DNA of 64,000 nucleotides from positions 620,001-684,000 of the forward strand of contig NZ_STGT01000003.1 of assembly GCF_004912145.1 (NCBI RefSeq). The letters are read 5' to 3'. Origin of the DNA: Peteryoungia rhizophila (GTDB lineage: Bacteria; Pseudomonadota; Alphaproteobacteria; Rhizobiales; Rhizobiaceae). Positions 17,425-25,355 of the stretch are shown here, in pieces (position 1 is the stretch's first letter; each line of letters opens with the position of its first letter). The notes beneath the pieces were generated by a model that was not told where the DNA came from, ran no database searches, and saw nothing but the letters and a program-made list of their open reading frames with translations. Made by a program: the position numbers and the translations under genes.

Positions 17425-17904
17425 ATGACCGTGACCGGCAAGCCCATACCCACAATCCGAGTCCAGCGGGATGATTTCGACGCGGCCGTCGAAGCGCGGA
17501 TGTTGACGGTCGGGCGCCACGATGTCGGCGCACTCGTCTCCTTCATCGGCCTGTGCCGCGACGAGGCCGGCACGCTGGCGGCCCTCGAACTCGAACACTA
17601 TCCCGGCATGGCCGAGGCCGAGATGCTGCGGATCTGCGAACTTGCGATCGAGCGTTTCTCGCTGCTCGGCCTCACCGCCGTCCACCGCTTCGGGCGGATC
17701 GAAGCCGGTGACCAGATCGTGCTCGTCATCGCGGCTGCTCCCCATCGGCAGGCGGCTTTCGACGGCGCGAACTTCGTCATGGACTTCCTCAAGACCTCTG
17801 CCCCCTTCTGGAAGAAGGAACATGGGCAAGATGGAAATAGTGGTGCCTGGGTCGATGCCAAGGATGCCGACGACAGCGCACGGGATCGCTGGATCAAGGC
17901 GTAA
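17425..17904 (+). CDS. moaE: Molybdopterin synthase catalytic subunit MoaE
   Basis: The large subunit of molybdopterin synthase, 159 residues. It converts cyclic pyranopterin monophosphate to molybdopterin with sulfur from MoaD. Family features: DVGALVSFIGLCRD near residue 32, LELEHYPGMAE, the VHRFGRIEAGDQIVLV block, and the catalytic lysine region FLKTSAPFWKKE (about 122-133). CTGGAGTTT precedes the ATG. Its 3' end overlaps the convergent permease gene by 11 bases. The product is needed by the molybdo-enzyme at 8109-10223. Confidence 0.95.
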   Translation: MTVTGKPIPTIRVQRDDFDAAVEARMLTVGRHDVGALVSFIGLCRDEAGTLAALELEHYPGMAEAEMLRICELAIERFSLLGLTAVHRFGRIEAGDQIVLVIAAAPHRQAAFDGANFVMDFLKTSAPFWKKEHGQDGNSGAWVDAKDADDSARDRWIKA

Positions 17905-18790
17905 GGCGTTCGCGGCGGCTGAGCACCAGCAGCCAGACGAGCCCCGAGATGATTACGGCGTCACGCCAGACCAGTGGGCCATAGACGCCCCAGAGTTGCT
18001 CGGCAAAGGCGACGGCCGCCGCACCCATTGCCGAATGCAATGGACGGGAATATCCGCCGACGGCTGCGATCAGAACCACCTTCAGCCCGAACATCAGACC
18101 GGCACCGAAATCCATGGTTCCATAGAGTGCGGTTGCGGAGAGGCCGCCCAAGGCGGCACAAACTGCCGCCGCTGTCAGTGAAAGAACGAAGATGCGGTCG
18201 GCATCGACGCCGATGAGGCGCGCGGCCAAAGGATCTTGGCAGACTGCCTGCCACAGGCGCCCTGCCCGGCTCGCCGTCAGCAGCCAATGGCCGCCCACAA
18301 CCAGCCCTGCCATCAGGCCAATATGCAGCAGCTGCAGTCTGGTGAGGCCGATTGCCACTCCATCGACCGCCAAGAGTGTCACCATTTGCTGGCCCATCGG
18401 CGGCAGCCAGAGACTGCGGGTGTTGAGCGCCAGACGAGCACCCTCCGACAGCAGCAGCACGACGCCGAGCGCAGCGACGATCACTGCGTTGGGGGACCTG
18501 TTGTGCAACGGGAGCATCACGTAACGCGCGTTCCACAACGCTGCAAGCAGCGTGTAGGCGAGGCCTGAGACAAGGCCAAGGCCGAGCGCTGCCGGAAGGA
18601 CGAGATAGAGGCGGTTCCAGCCGTAATCGGTGAACAACAGGCAGATCTGCCCCGCAAAGGCGACGAGCGCGCCGAAGGTGATGTCGGGCCGCTTCGTCAC
18701 CCCGAAGGCGAGTGCATAGCCGAATGCCAGGCAGGCATAGAGGCTCGCCATCGGCAATGCGTTCAGGAGTTGTTGCAGCAGGTAGGCCAT
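17894..18790 (-). CDS. Lone LivH-type ABC permease (branched-chain amino acid family)
   Basis: 298 residues and about eight hydrophobic helices. The protein matches the LivH branch of inner-membrane permeases: LLNALPMASLYACLAFGYALAFGVTKRPDITFGALVAFAGQ at the N-terminus, and the ATPase-coupling region near QDPLAARLIGVDADRI. No substrate-binding protein, LivM, LivG or LivF gene is adjacent, which is unusual because these systems are normally five-gene clusters. AGAGGATCT precedes ATG 18790; the frame opens six codons earlier. Divergent from a CGNR regulator with a palindrome between them. Confidence 0.82.
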   Translation of the reverse strand: MAYLLQQLLNALPMASLYACLAFGYALAFGVTKRPDITFGALVAFAGQICLLFTDYGWNRLYLVLPAALGLGLVSGLAYTLLAALWNARYVMLPLHNRSPNAVIVAALGVVLLLSEGARLALNTRSLWLPPMGQQMVTLLAVDGVAIGLTRLQLLHIGLMAGLVVGGHWLLTASRAGRLWQAVCQDPLAARLIGVDADRIFVLSLTAAAVCAALGGLSATALYGTMDFGAGLMFGLKVVLIAAVGGYSRPLHSAMGAAAVAFAEQLWGVYGPLVWRDAVIISGLVWLLVLSRRERLTP

Positions 18791-18810
18791 CAGATCCTCT
18801 CTGCACATTT

Positions 18811-18840
18811 ATAACTGTCAAAATTGCTTTTACTAGTTAT
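18811..18840. promoter_or_regulatory. Candidate operator palindrome in the permease/CGNR divergent promoter
   Basis: The 30 bases read ATAACT-N3-AAAA-N4-TTTT-N3-AGTTAT, a two-fold symmetric element centred at 18825.5 with 10 of 13 half-site positions matching. It lies in the only 59 bases between the two divergent start codons, so one regulator could act on both. The CGNR protein next to it is the obvious candidate (inference). Confidence 0.6.
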
Positions 18841-18849
18841 ATTGAGTCC

Positions 18850-19401
18850 ATGAAGTTCTCCTGGACCCCTCACCGCTTTGCCGGTGGTGCGCTGGCGCTC
18901 GATGTCGCCAACAGCGTCATCCTCCGGCATGAACCAGACGGACGCTGCGACCGCTTCGCCGTGCCGGAGCAGCTGGCCGCTTTTCCGGAAGCGGCGTCGC
19001 GGCTTTCTGCGGAACACGAGAGATTTGGAGGGCTGCGGCCAGTCGCTCCGGAAAACGAAGCGCTGTTTCTGCACTTGCGCGAGGCAATCGACGGCTATTT
19101 CCGCCGCCGCATTGTTGGAGAGGACAGTCGCATACAGCTTGCCGACCTCTTGGAGGCCTGTGCCACCGCACTCCGCGCCGCCGCCAGCGATGACAGCTTG
19201 GAGGCTGCGACCGCCCATTCGGCGCTTGGGCTGATCTGCGAGCCACAGCCGGACCGGATGAAGATCTGCGGCAATTGCGGCTGGCTGTTCATGGACCGCA
19301 GCAAGAACCGCAGTCGAACCTGGTGCGACATGGCCGTCTGCGGCAACCGGGTGAAGGCAAACCGCCATTATCATCGGAAAAAGAAGGAGGTCTCGCCATG
19401 A
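18850..19401 (+). CDS. ABATE-domain / CGNR zinc-finger protein, putative regulator
   Basis: 183 residues. The N-terminal ~130 residues match the ABATE fold (FAGGALALDVANSV near residue 10). The C-terminal zf-CGNR domain has four cysteines at 140, 143, 159 and 164 (CGNC...TWCDMAVCGNR) and a basic tail. Such proteins are annotated as putative stress-induced transcription regulators; little is known of them experimentally. ATG 18850 follows the palindrome by nine bases. The stop overlaps the start of a lipoprotein gene (ATGA), so the two are coupled. Confidence 0.85.
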   Translation: MKFSWTPHRFAGGALALDVANSVILRHEPDGRCDRFAVPEQLAAFPEAASRLSAEHERFGGLRPVAPENEALFLHLREAIDGYFRRRIVGEDSRIQLADLLEACATALRAAASDDSLEAATAHSALGLICEPQPDRMKICGNCGWLFMDRSKNRSRTWCDMAVCGNRVKANRHYHRKKKEVSP

Positions 19402-19910
19402 AGGCGGTCTCGATCTGTGCTGCCCTGCTCCTGGGGCTCGCGAGTTTGGCGGGCTGCCAGCGTGAAGACCTGGACGAGCCGCTCAAGCTCTCCGGCAAGG
19501 TGTTCATCTTCAACTATCGCGTTGCGCAGGCAACCTATGTCGTGACGCTCGCACGCAACGGGCCGCTGCCCGACCCGAGCTTCGTCGAGACCACATTCGA
19601 GAACCCTGCCGGCGGCGCTCCACTCGTCACGCGCGCAAAGATCTTCCCCTTCTGGGAGAAGGTGTCGCTGGAAAGCCCGCCGGTGTATTGCGTCGTCAAG
19701 GACCGGCCCTATGCGGTCTCGATCCGTATCCTCGACGGATCGGGCAAGGTGCTGCAGACAATCGACACGACGCTGACATCAAGCCTCAACCAGACCATCA
19801 TGCCCGGAAAGGCACTCGTGGTGGGGCCGGTCTACACCCCAAATCCGGAGGTCTATGGCGACGACGGGACGGTGGACTATGCCAAGGAGGAAAAATGTCC
19901 GGCTGCCTGA
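19398..19910 (+). CDS. Predicted lipoprotein of unknown function
   Basis: 170 residues with a signal peptide and a lipobox LAGC (Cys20), so it should be lipidated and anchored at the periplasmic side of a membrane. The mature part is a compact, beta-rich domain (KLSGKVFIFNYRVAQATYVV, KIFPFWEKVSLESPP, PYAVSIRILDGSGKVLQ). I do not recognise a named family; it recalls small secreted beta-sandwich lipoproteins. AAGGAGG sits seven bases before the ATG, inside the CGNR gene, and the four-base overlap implies co-expression with that regulator. Confidence 0.75.
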   Translation: MKAVSICAALLLGLASLAGCQREDLDEPLKLSGKVFIFNYRVAQATYVVTLARNGPLPDPSFVETTFENPAGGAPLVTRAKIFPFWEKVSLESPPVYCVVKDRPYAVSIRILDGSGKVLQTIDTTLTSSLNQTIMPGKALVVGPVYTPNPEVYGDDGTVDYAKEEKCPAA

Positions 19911-19945
19911 AGCGGCACCACGACACGGGGTACTCCGCAACGAAA

Positions 19946-19969
19946 AACCGGAGCCTTTCGGCTCCGGTT
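19946..19969. terminator. Bidirectional intrinsic terminator, lipoprotein gene / ndk
   Basis: AACCGGAGCC and GGCTCCGGTT (10-bp arms) around TTTC, with an A-run on the left and T-rich sequence on the right. It serves both convergent genes. Confidence 0.85.
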
Positions 19970-20014
19970 CATCAATTCTTCCAATCGCTTGAGGCTGACG
20001 CCTCAGGACTTGAT

Positions 20015-20437
20015 TCAGCCGACGATCTCGGTGTCGGCGAACCAGTACTTGATTTCTTCAGCAGCGGTTTCCGGAGCATCCGAACCGTGAACCGAGTTTT
20101 CGCCGATCGAGAGGGCGAACATCTTGCGGATCGTGCCTTCGTCGGCATTGGCCGGGTTGGTGGCGCCCATGATCTCGCGGTTCTTCAGGATGGCGTTTTC
20201 ACCTTCGAGAACCTGAACGACGGTCGGGCCGGAGGTCATGCCTTCAACCAGTTCGCCGAAGAAGGGGCGTTCCTTGTGAACGGCGTAGAAGCCTTCGGCT
20301 TCGCGCTGGCTCATCCATACGCGCTTGGAAGCAACGACGCGCAGGCCGTTGTCTTCGAAGACCTTGGTGATCGCACCGGTCAGGTTGCGCTTGGTGGCAT
20401 CGGGCTTGATCATCGAGAAGGTGCGTTCAATCGCCAT
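20015..20437 (-). CDS. ndk: Nucleoside diphosphate kinase
   Basis: Equilibrates nucleoside di- and triphosphates through a phosphohistidine. 140 residues, the usual length, starting [15 protein letters not shown]. The active-site His lies in [13 protein letters not shown] (about 112-124). AAAGGATGAG is the ribosome-binding region for ATG 20437; the frame opens three codons earlier. An imperfect GC hairpin occurs in the leader near 20468-20485. Confidence 0.97.
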   Translation of the reverse strand: MAIERTFSMIKPDATKRNLTGAITKVFEDNGLRVVASKRVWMSQREAEGFYAVHKERPFFGELVEGMTSGPTVVQVLEGENAILKNREIMGATNPANADEGTIRKMFALSIGENSVHGSDAPETAAEEIKYWFADTEIVG

Positions 20438-20555
20438 CTGTCTCATCCTTTTGTCTGTCAGGGAAAGTGGGCGGTATCTACCCGCCCCGAATCACGAAGA
20501 CAAGAGGGGTCCACGAATTTCACGCCGGCGTCACATTCAAGGCTTTTCCGCCCCC

Positions 20556-21239
20556 TCAGGCCACTGCCCGGGCCACCCCCTGGTAAAGGTCGAGGCAACG
20601 ATCGAACCAGCGGCTCACCGGATCGTCCGGCGGCAGATGAATGGAGCCGGTTGTGATCCTCAGCCATTGCAGCGCGCCAAAGAGGATGTAGTCCCCGAAG
20701 AGCGGCGTCGCACCGCCCACAAAGGGATGGAAGGAAAGCGTGTGGCGGAGCGGCTGGAGGGCTGCGGGCAGTGCTGCGATTGCAGCATCCCGTCCCGCTG
20801 CCATCTCTTCGAAACTGCGCCCCAGCCGTTCTTCCCGGCTCTTGCGAAAATAGGCCTGGTCGACCGGGTCCAGCATGTCGTGAATGTCGATCAAGGCGAT
20901 GCGGGTGATCGCTCCATGGACGACGTGCTGCGAATAGCCTTCCACCAGACGCGACGCAGCGATACCGCCCTGCCCGCCGAAGAGGCTCGGCGCATCCGCA
21001 TAGGCCTCCTCCAGATATTGCGCGATGCGAAAACTGTCGGAGATCAACTCCTGTCCATCCCGCAGGACCGGCACGGTCTTCGAGGCGCCATTCTCGACAG
21101 TCGGGACCACAGTGAAGGCCAGAGGCCTTTCCTCGAAGGCGAGGCCCTTGTGATGCAGCGCCATCACCACCTTCCAACAATGCGGCGAAAAGGGACGGGC
21201 GACATCGGCACCGCAGAGCGAATAAAGCGTGATGGTCAT
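20556..21239 (-). CDS. Glutathione S-transferase family protein, LigE/beta-etherase-like
   Basis: 227 residues. The N-terminal domain reads ITLYSLCGADVARPFSPHCWKVVMALHHKGL, close to the group of GSTs that contains the beta-etherases LigE and LigF, and is followed by KTVPVLRDGQELISDSFRIAQYLE with the conserved Pro and Ser of the glutathione site. The C-terminal helical domain is complete. The substrate is unknown; the resemblance to LigE is from memory and weak evidence for lignin chemistry. ATG 21239 is chosen as the fold start. Confidence 0.85.
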   Translation of the reverse strand: MTITLYSLCGADVARPFSPHCWKVVMALHHKGLAFEERPLAFTVVPTVENGASKTVPVLRDGQELISDSFRIAQYLEEAYADAPSLFGGQGGIAASRLVEGYSQHVVHGAITRIALIDIHDMLDPVDQAYFRKSREERLGRSFEEMAAGRDAAIAALPAALQPLRHTLSFHPFVGGATPLFGDYILFGALQWLRITTGSIHLPPDDPVSRWFDRCLDLYQGVARAVA

Positions 21240-21374
21240 CGATTTCTCCTGACGTTGCGCGCCAGACAAGCCCATCCCGCGGCGGGATGCAAATCAGCAA
21301 TTTTCATGGGACCCATCAGCCCCTTTTCGGTGAAACCCGTCTAGACTGCGCCTGGACCTTATCAGGAGTACGAG

Positions 21375-21881
21375 ATGCAGAACTACCATATGCTCGCCGA
21401 CTACAATGCCTGGGCCAACAGGCTCGTCTACGCTGCGGCAGCGGAGCTGTCAGAGGAAGAGTTGCACCGCAACACCGGCGCATTTTTCGGCTCGATCTTT
21501 GCCACTCTCAGCCATCTGATCACCGCCGACCGAATCTGGCTCAACCGCTTCACCGGCGAAGGTCCGAAGCCGAAGGCGCTCGACGAGCGGCCCTATGATA
21601 ACTTTGCAGACCTGCACGCGGCGCGGCTGGAAGATGACCAGCGCATCATCCGCTATGTGCGAGGCCTCACCCCGGAGCGGATCGAGGCCAATTTCGCCTA
21701 CACGCCGGTCTCCTCTTCCGAAGTCGTCGAGCAAAAGCTCTGGCCCGCCCTCACCCATGTCTTCAACCACCAGACACATCACCGCGGCCAGGTGCATGCC
21801 GGCCTGACCTCACTCGGCAAGCCGAGCCTCAGTCTCGATCTCATCTATTTCGTCCGCAGCGAAGGCAAGGCGTATTGCTGA
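21375..21881 (+). CDS. DinB family protein
   Basis: A 168-residue four-helix-bundle protein of the DinB/YfiT superfamily. The metal-binding histidine triad is intact: His47 (TLSHLITADRIWL), His132 and His136 (HVFNHQTHHRGQVH). Such proteins include metal-dependent thiol transferases and uncharacterised damage-inducible proteins; no specific function can be given. GTACGAGATG context, weak ribosome-binding site. Divergent from the upstream GST gene. Confidence 0.88.
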   Translation: MQNYHMLADYNAWANRLVYAAAAELSEEELHRNTGAFFGSIFATLSHLITADRIWLNRFTGEGPKPKALDERPYDNFADLHAARLEDDQRIIRYVRGLTPERIEANFAYTPVSSSEVVEQKLWPALTHVFNHQTHHRGQVHAGLTSLGKPSLSLDLIYFVRSEGKAYC

Positions 21882-22006
21882 CCGGCAGGCGGTCGGCGTT
21901 CAGGCTCGGCTAACCAACTCTCGCTCAAGCCCGCCGGGCTTAACGAAATCTGCAGCTATCCTGAAGAAGACTGCCCCGCAAAGGGATCGGGAACCGGGAT
22001 CGACAG

Positions 22007-23056
22007 ATGCAAGGGGTACAGCAGACGGGCGCAGCGCATGGCGCGAGCGAGGAATTGCAGAAGATCACGGTCTTCATGCTGAAGCACCAGATCGCCGGCC
22101 TGCCGCGCAATTTCGAACTGGTGCATGAAGCCTTCACCGGCGGCAATCCGGATCTTGCGCGCGAACTTGCAGCGCTCGGTTCACGGCCGTCGCAACAGGC
22201 CCTCGACCAGATCGGCCTCAAACACCGGCTCTCGGCCCATTGCGGCGTTTCTGCCGAGCGCTTGCAGGACGAAATGCTGAAGACACTGACGCGCCTCAGC
22301 GATCAGCTGTCGCTCGGCGTCACGCAGAAACGGGCCTTCACCAATTCGGTGGAAGGCGTCATCCGCTCGATCCGCGAGGATGTCACTGTCGGCATCGACC
22401 AGTTGCTGGGTGAGCTGGATCTGCTCTCCTCGATCGCCGGAGACATGGTCAAGGCCGAGACCGTGCTGTCTTCCGATGTCGCCCGAGGGCTCGAGAGCCT
22501 GAAGGCCGCGGACCGTGCCATTCGGGCCTCGCAGGCCGCGATGAAGCGCGATCATCTGACGGGCCTCGCCAACCGCATCAGCCTCTTTCAGACGCTGGAG
22601 GAGGTTCATGCCACGGCTTCGCCTGCCAAGCCGAGCGCACTCGTGCTGATCGAGATCCTCGATCTTCCCGGTCTGCAGCACCAGTATGGCGACGAGGCCG
22701 TGAGCAAGCTCATCAAGGGACTGGCCGGTATCTTTCGAAAGGCGATCAAGAAGCACGACTTCATAGCCCGGATCGAGGCCGACACCTTTGCCTTCGTCTT
22801 CGAGGGCATCAATGCCGACGAGGCGCATATCATCGCCGAACGCCTGTTCACGACGGCCGAAAACAACCTCGTCTTTGCCTCTGAGACCTCGCCGGGTGTC
22901 GGCGGGCTGCCGCTCGCCATCGGTCACGCCATGGCGCACGAGGCGGCCGATCCGACGAGCTGGCTCGCCATTGCAAAGACTGCGACGATGCTCGCCCGAC
23001 AGAATCCACGCCAGCCGATCATCGGCTACAAGCCAGGACAGCGTCAGGTCGCCTGA
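22007..23056 (+). CDS. Degenerate GGDEF-domain protein
   Basis: 349 residues, no membrane segment. The N-terminal ~175 residues form a helical region of unknown type. A GGDEF domain then starts with the normal RDHLTGLANR (181-190), but the active-site loop reads E-A-D-T-F at 257-261 where GGDEF is expected, so cyclase activity is unlikely. It may act as a c-di-GMP or GTP sensor or a scaffold, as other degenerate GGDEF proteins do (inference). Isolated between dinB and the ABC-F gene. Confidence 0.8.
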   Translation: MQGVQQTGAAHGASEELQKITVFMLKHQIAGLPRNFELVHEAFTGGNPDLARELAALGSRPSQQALDQIGLKHRLSAHCGVSAERLQDEMLKTLTRLSDQLSLGVTQKRAFTNSVEGVIRSIREDVTVGIDQLLGELDLLSSIAGDMVKAETVLSSDVARGLESLKAADRAIRASQAAMKRDHLTGLANRISLFQTLEEVHATASPAKPSALVLIEILDLPGLQHQYGDEAVSKLIKGLAGIFRKAIKKHDFIARIEADTFAFVFEGINADEAHIIAERLFTTAENNLVFASETSPGVGGLPLAIGHAMAHEAADPTSWLAIAKTATMLARQNPRQPIIGYKPGQRQVA

Positions 23057-23134
23057 CGAGATCGCCTGACGGGCCCGACTGGGCCACCCTCGCCCGCTTG
23101 CCTTTGGCCGTGACATCGGCCAAAAGCCAGAGCC

Positions 23135-25024
23135 ATGATCACGATCAACGACATCTCCGCCCGCATTGCCGGCCGCCTGCTCATCGACCATGCCAGCGTT
23201 TCCCTGCCGGCCGGCACCAAGGCCGGCCTGGTCGGCAAGAATGGCGCGGGCAAATCGACGCTATTCCGCATCATCACGGGCGATCTGGCCTCCGAAAGCG
23301 GCAACATCTCGATTCCAAAGAATGCCAAGATCGGCCAAGTGGCGCAGGAAGCGCCCGGCACGGAAGACTCGCTGATTTCGATCGTGCTCGCCGCCGACAA
23401 GGAACGGGCAGCCCTGCTGGCTGAGGCCGAGACCGCGACCGATCCGCACCGGATCGCCGAAATCCAGACACGGCTCGCCGATATCGGTGCCCATTCGGCG
23501 GAAGCGCGCGCCGCGACCATTCTGTCGGGCCTTGGCTTCGACCACGAGGCGCAGCTGCGCCCGGCTTCGTCCTTTTCCGGCGGATGGCGTATGCGCGTGG
23601 CGCTCGCCTCGGTGCTCTTCGCCGAGCCGGACCTGCTTCTGCTCGACGAACCGACCAACTATCTCGACCTGGAAGGCACGCTATGGCTCGAAGACTATGT
23701 GCGGCGCTATCCGCATACGGTCATCATCATCAGCCATGACCGGGATCTCCTGAACACCGCCGTCAATTCGATCATCCATCTCGACCAGCAGAAGCTCACC
23801 CTCTATCGCGGCGGCTATGACAGCTTCGAGCGGCAGAAGGCCGAGAATGACGAATTGCAGACCAAGGCAAAGGCGAAGAACGACGCTGCGCGCAAACATC
23901 TGCAGAGCTTCATCGACCGCTTCCGCGCCAAGGCGACCAAGGCCAAGCAGGCGCAGAGCCGCATCAAGGCGCTGGAGCGCATGGGGACGGTCGCAGCGGT
24001 GATCGAGGATCACGTCCATCCGATCACCTTCCCGAAGCCCGAGAAGCAGCCCGCCTCCCCGATCGTCTCCATCTCCGGCGGCGTGGTTGGATACGAGCCG
24101 GGCAAGCCGATCCTGAAAAACCTCACGCTGCGCATCGACAATGACGATCGGATCGCCCTGCTCGGCTCGAACGGCAACGGCAAGTCGACCTTCGCCAAGT
24201 TCATTTCCGGACGACTGGAAGCCCAGGCCGGACAACTCAAGACCGCGTCGAGCCTGAAGATCGGTTTCTTCGCCCAGCATCAGCTCGACGACCTCATTCC
24301 GACCGAAAGCCCGGTCGCCCATGTGCGCCGCCTGATGCCGCTCGAACCTGAAGCGAAGGTGCGGGCCCGCGTCGCGCAGATGGGCCTTGCGACCGAGAAG
24401 ATGGAAACGGCTGCCAAGGATCTCTCGGGCGGCGAGAAGGCCCGTCTGCTGATGGGGCTTGCGGCCTTTCACGCGCCGAACCTCTTGATCCTCGACGAAC
24501 CGACCAACCATCTCGATATCGACAGCCGCAAGGCGCTGATCGAGGCGCTCAACGACTACGAGGGCGCCGTCATCCTGATCAGCCATGACCGCCACCTGAT
24601 CGAGGCGACCGTCGACCGCCTCTGGCTGGTCAACAATGGGACCGTCACCAGCTTCGACGGCGACATGGAGGAGTATCGCGGCCTGATCATCGCGGCGGGC
24701 AAGAAGCCTGCCGAGAAGGACAAGGGCGACAGTGGCGCAGACACCGTCAACAAGGCGGAGCAGCGCAAGGCTGCTGCCGACAGGCGGGCAAGCCTCGCGC
24801 CGCTGAAGAAAAAGATCAACGAAGTCGAAGCCTTGACGAAGAAACTGGAGACTTTGATTCAGGCGCTCGACAAGGAGCTCGCCGATCCCGCGCTCTACGA
24901 AAAGGCCCCGGCCAAGGCGGCAGAAAAGGCCAAGCAGCGCGGCGAAGCGGCCGCCAAGCTTTCGGCTGCGGAAGAGCAGTGGCTCGAGCTTTCGGCCGAG
25001 TATGAAGAGGGCATGGCCGGCTGA
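23135..25024 (+). CDS. ABC-F family ATPase (YheS/Uup type)
   Basis: 629 residues with two ATPase domains and no membrane domain. First domain: Walker A GLVGKNGAGKST (about 31-42), signature FSGGWRMRVALA, Walker B LLLLDEPTNYLD. The linker is long and basic. Second domain: LLGSNGNGKST, LSGGEKARLLMG, LLILDEPTNHLD. The C-terminal ~110 residues are Lys/Ala/Glu-rich and likely coiled coil. ABC-F proteins act on the ribosome in translation rather than in transport. Confidence 0.92.
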   Translation: MITINDISARIAGRLLIDHASVSLPAGTKAGLVGKNGAGKSTLFRIITGDLASESGNISIPKNAKIGQVAQEAPGTEDSLISIVLAADKERAALLAEAETATDPHRIAEIQTRLADIGAHSAEARAATILSGLGFDHEAQLRPASSFSGGWRMRVALASVLFAEPDLLLLDEPTNYLDLEGTLWLEDYVRRYPHTVIIISHDRDLLNTAVNSIIHLDQQKLTLYRGGYDSFERQKAENDELQTKAKAKNDAARKHLQSFIDRFRAKATKAKQAQSRIKALERMGTVAAVIEDHVHPITFPKPEKQPASPIVSISGGVVGYEPGKPILKNLTLRIDNDDRIALLGSNGNGKSTFAKFISGRLEAQAGQLKTASSLKIGFFAQHQLDDLIPTESPVAHVRRLMPLEPEAKVRARVAQMGLATEKMETAAKDLSGGEKARLLMGLAAFHAPNLLILDEPTNHLDIDSRKALIEALNDYEGAVILISHDRHLIEATVDRLWLVNNGTVTSFDGDMEEYRGLIIAAGKKPAEKDKGDSGADTVNKAEQRKAAADRRASLAPLKKKINEVEALTKKLETLIQALDKELADPALYEKAPAKAAEKAKQRGEAAAKLSAAEEQWLELSAEYEEGMAG

Positions 25025-25051
25025 GTGCCGGCCCATCCTTGTCGAAACTCG

Positions 25052-25081
25052 GAATATACAATACCTTCATCGCGTATATTC
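25052..25081. promoter_or_regulatory. vapBC operator candidate (inverted repeat) with promoter
   Basis: GAATATAC (25052-25059) and GTATATTC (25074-25081) are exact 8-bp reverse complements with centres 22 bases apart, just upstream of vapB. A TTGTCG (25039-25044) and TACCTT (25062-25067), 17 bases apart, would put the -10 box inside the repeat, as expected for autorepression by the antitoxin. Confidence 0.6.
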
Positions 25082-25094
25082 AAGAGGTGACGCC

Positions 25095-25355
25095 ATGCCG
25101 CTCTATGTGCGCGACGAACGGGTGAACCAGCTCGCCGAGCAGGCGCAGATAATCCTCAAGGCCCCGACCAAGACGGACGCGATCCGGCAGGCGCTGGAGC
25201 GCGTGGTGCGAGAGGATGAGCAGCGGTCGCCGCTGGCCGAGCGACTGCAGAAGATACGGGCGAAACACAACATGCCCGCCTACGAGAGCCTGGAGCCATT
25301 CGACGAGAAGGCTTTCCTCGACGAAATGTGGGGCGATCCCGATATTCATCGATAG
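25095..25355 (+). CDS. vapB: VapB-type antitoxin (PSK/AbrB-like family)
   Basis: 86 residues: an N-terminal ribbon-helix-helix-like DNA-binding segment (MPLYVRDERVNQLAEQAQIILKA, then KTDAIRQALERV) and an acidic C-terminal tail ending FDEKAFLDEMWGDP, which would wrap the toxin. AAGAGGTGA precedes ATG 25095. Within the family this is the rhizobial VapB type found before PIN-domain toxins. The end of the gene overlaps the toxin frame. Confidence 0.86.
   Translation: MPLYVRDERVNQLAEQAQIILKAPTKTDAIRQALERVVREDEQRSPLAERLQKIRAKHNMPAYESLEPFDEKAFLDEMWGDPDIHR

Noticed and set aside
21925..21941. Short AAGCCC-GCC-GGGCTT repeat after dinB
   Set aside because: Six-bp arms with a three-base loop and no U-tract; too weak to call a terminator.
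23681..25036. Minus-strand open frame of 451 codons opposite the ABC-F gene
   Set aside because: Mirror of a well-supported gene; composition rich in Arg, Gly and His.
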